From Alteromonadaceae bacterium M269 (lineage in GTDB: Bacteria; Pseudomonadota; Gammaproteobacteria; Enterobacterales; Alteromonadaceae), in assembly GCA_004353515.1 (NCBI GenBank), contig SMNZ01000001.1, positions 1,302,001-1,366,000 on the forward strand: a stretch of 64,000 nucleotides of DNA, read 5' to 3'. Position 1 is the stretch's first letter. Each line of letters starts with the position of its first letter. Below are positions 62,142-64,000 of this stretch, one piece after another. Under the pieces are notes generated by a model that was not told the DNA's origin, searched no databases, and saw only the letters and a list, made by a program, of their open reading frames with translations. The position numbers and the translations under genes are program-made.

Positions 62142-63881
62142 GTGCCAGTATCCCAAGTGAAAACTAACACTATTTCGATCACTGAATTCCCCAAGGATGG
62201 GAGATTTTGGATTGTTGACTGGTTAGGCGCTGTTGAAAAAAATCCAACTATAGAAAGCGAACCAACCTTTGAAGTTACTATTAGCCCTTTCCATAACAAC
62301 TCTGATATTCACCTCCCCCCCAATAAAATAGTCAGTAAAGACGTCATTAGCTACGATGAACAACAATCTATCCAAGTCGGTGTTGGTCAATTGCCACTTG
62401 TTAATATTGGTTCTATTTGGCTAGATGGAGAACGACAACTACAAGAAGCAGGAAGCGAAAAAGCCTATTACGATATAGAGATATCAGAAGAAACAACTCA
62501 AACAATATTCGCCAGTCACAGAATCAAAGAAAGTGCTTTGATACCCTACAACTTTTATAGATATGGTTCGGGTAACAAGAACGCTCAACTCATGGCTATT
62601 AAATATGAGAATGATCCACTGGGCATTTTAATCCCAATGATGGAACTTGCGCGGTTTTACTACACAGTCTCTACTGATTTAGCTCAAACTATATTCTCTG
62701 GTGCGTTACAGCACAATATATCTTCTGTCGTTAATACAGAGAGAACAGGCCTTATTACTGATGAAAAACGGTGTGTTATAGGTTTAAGGCAACACTACAG
62801 TAATGAAGATGGTTGGGTACTTGGTCGGATATTTTATGATAAAAACGCATGGAAAGGCGCTACTCTACCCCATGATGATATGATGAAGCATGCAATAAAC
62901 AAAGAGCCAACCCATATTCGCTCTTGTTTTCCATTTGCTGGAGCAACAAATTTACGAGTAAGAGCTAAACCTATTAAGTGTTATGCGGACGATAGTTGGC
63001 GTTCATTAGTTTTATCGATAGAGCAATGCACAGCACCATTCCCATTTGAATATTTAACTGCAGATAGAGATAACAACGCCAAGAAAGCAGACCCAGACTC
63101 TGATATTCCTGACAACCAGAAAAAGCCAGCATTCCCCAAACCTCCCCCACCAAAACCTAAAAATGGAGATAAGCCGTTTCAAAGTAAACAAGCTCCGAGC
63201 AAGCACAATCAAGCCGAAACCCTTTCTTTACCATCTCAGCGATTCGCTGCTTTGATGGGTAAAGAAGTAGATATGCCAGAAAAAGAGCAATGTAATTATA
63301 TCAGCAAACGATTTAACGATGATAAAGCCAAAAAAACTAACAAACTCGGTACCGGAAAAGGAACTAGTGGAGAGTCTAATACAGGTAAAGGTTCGGTAAA
63401 CGTTAAGCATGTAAGGCGAGAAGCACTGCCAGCCAGCTTCGATGTTTTTAAAAATGCAATCATTGAGCTTAATCGAAAAGACGGTATTCAAGCGTTAATT
63501 CGCAACCTTGATACCAGAAACACAATTATTCCTTTGACTGGACCATCACACAAAAGACAATGGAGTTACCTTAACTCTGACGAATTGAGCAGAAGACAGA
63601 TTATTGCCGCTGACATAAAAACTAATAACCAAATTTTTACCCTAGTAGAAGTTCAAGGCAGGCCAAATCAAACTCTAAAGGTTGCACTCCTTAGCAAAGT
63701 CGATAAATCAAAGATCAACGAGAATGAGTTACATATATTATTGCTCAAATTGGCTTATTTAAAAGGTGTCTGGGACAATATGAACAATACCTCTATTGAA
63801 GATTTACAAATATCGACCATGAAACATACATGGCCAACAGCTCAAGACTTTTCTAATTCGATTCTCTTACGTATCAACTAA
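62142..63881 (+). CDS. tnsE: TnsE-like Tn7-family target-selection protein
   Basis: A 579-aa protein that I match to Tn7 TnsE, from memory, at three places: LIPMMELARFYYTVSTDLAQ (163-182, compare HIPQLELARSLFLIN in TnsE), RFAALMGKEV before a charged region, and the C-terminal IFTLVEVQGRP...LKVALLSKVD (498-521, compare EFVLLEVDASDGVKMLSTKVLSGVD) with a closing WP-containing helical stretch. Between the halves is a Pro/Lys-rich disordered linker (about 318-350). TnsE steers Tn7 to replicating or conjugating DNA through the sliding clamp. The start is GTG at 62142 behind GGAAG in the third repeat. tnsA, B and C, if present, lie beyond the window. Confidence 0.65.
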   Translation: MPVSQVKTNTISITEFPKDGRFWIVDWLGAVEKNPTIESEPTFEVTISPFHNNSDIHLPPNKIVSKDVISYDEQQSIQVGVGQLPLVNIGSIWLDGERQLQEAGSEKAYYDIEISEETTQTIFASHRIKESALIPYNFYRYGSGNKNAQLMAIKYENDPLGILIPMMELARFYYTVSTDLAQTIFSGALQHNISSVVNTERTGLITDEKRCVIGLRQHYSNEDGWVLGRIFYDKNAWKGATLPHDDMMKHAINKEPTHIRSCFPFAGATNLRVRAKPIKCYADDSWRSLVLSIEQCTAPFPFEYLTADRDNNAKKADPDSDIPDNQKKPAFPKPPPPKPKNGDKPFQSKQAPSKHNQAETLSLPSQRFAALMGKEVDMPEKEQCNYISKRFNDDKAKKTNKLGTGKGTSGESNTGKGSVNVKHVRREALPASFDVFKNAIIELNRKDGIQALIRNLDTRNTIIPLTGPSHKRQWSYLNSDELSRRQIIAADIKTNNQIFTLVEVQGRPNQTLKVALLSKVDKSKINENELHILLLKLAYLKGVWDNMNNTSIEDLQISTMKHTWPTAQDFSNSILLRIN

Positions 63882-63899
63882 GCTATAGAGAACAGAAAA

Positions 63900-63916
63900 G
63901 CCTGCGAGGAGCAGGC
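63900..63916. terminator. Hairpin at the end of the TnsE-like gene
   Basis: GCCTGC / GCAGGC with a GAGGA loop, 18 bases after the gene. On the minus strand it is followed by TTTTC, so it would end a gene arriving from beyond the window at least as well as the TnsE-like gene. The remaining bases to 64000 show no further gene. Confidence 0.6.
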
Positions 63917-64000
63917 AAAAATGCAAACTATTGTGGTGCGTGGCTACGCCAGTACTTCTTAGTAATCACACTAGTACACTTTAGCTATTACTTACTTTCT

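Noticed and set aside
63917-64000. Short frames after the last hairpin (for example MQTIVVRGYASTS on the plus strand, a tail ending RSHAPQ on the minus strand)
   Set aside because: Too short and closed by stops on both sides; they may be part of the continuing mobile element but cannot be judged here.

Overview
The window is a contiguous piece of a gammaproteobacterial chromosome with low-to-moderate GC. The placement rests on gene order typical of that class: pth-ychF, the metT-leuW-glnUW type tRNA operon, ccoNOQP-ccoHIS-fnr-uspE-ttcA, cmoAB, and leuS-lptE-holA-nadD-rsfS-rlmH-mrdAB-mltB-rlpA-dacA-ybeD-lipB-lipA. A marine, aerobic to microaerobic heterotroph (for example a Kangiella-like or Alteromonadales-like organism) fits, but the genus cannot be proven from the sequence alone. 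TTG start codons are unusually common.

Layout. 1-1.2 kb: end of pth and all of ychF. 1.3-6 kb: a NagX-like acyltransferase, four tRNAs behind a strong promoter, a MetC-type enzyme and an AGCS amino-acid:cation symporter. 6-13.2 kb: accessory genes, namely a fatty-acid desaturase, a PEP-CTERM protein, a LuxR-HTH/alpha-beta-hydrolase fusion whose catalytic Ser and His appear to be replaced, a DUF255 protein, a DUF4156 lipoprotein and a DUF1028 protein. 13.2-23.3 kb: the complete cbb3 oxidase structural operon (including the small ccoQ), its assembly genes, a SafE-type membrane protein that lacks an ATG/GTG/TTG start, the oxygen sensor Fnr, and uspE and ttcA. FNR-type boxes precede ccoN and uspE, so the sensor lies beside genes it probably controls. 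23.3-26.7 kb: an orphan TonB-dependent receptor behind a 774-bp control region with two LacI-type operators and two perfect inverted repeats. 26.8-33.1 kb: two minus-strand units, the second joining a NarL-type response regulator with add, sseA, cobB and a LysE exporter. 33.5-38.7 kb: cmoAB and a MASE3-PAS-GAF-PAS-GGDEF-EAL protein. 38.7-47.4 kb: a run of exported proteins of mostly unknown function, including a secreted protein paired with a leucine-rich-repeat lipoprotein, a beta-propeller protein and a 765-aa secreted protein behind a structured leader. 48.1-62.1 kb: essential housekeeping genes for the cell envelope, tRNA charging, NAD and lipoate.

The last 2 kb is a discontinuity. Directly at the stop codon of lipA lie three tandem 20-bp repeats, followed by a 579-aa protein that resembles TnsE, the target-selection protein of Tn7. 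I read this as one end of a Tn7-like element continuing past the window. It is the strongest mobile-element signal here and, with the degenerate hydrolase-LuxR regulator and the secreted-protein/LRR pair, the most interesting part of the window.
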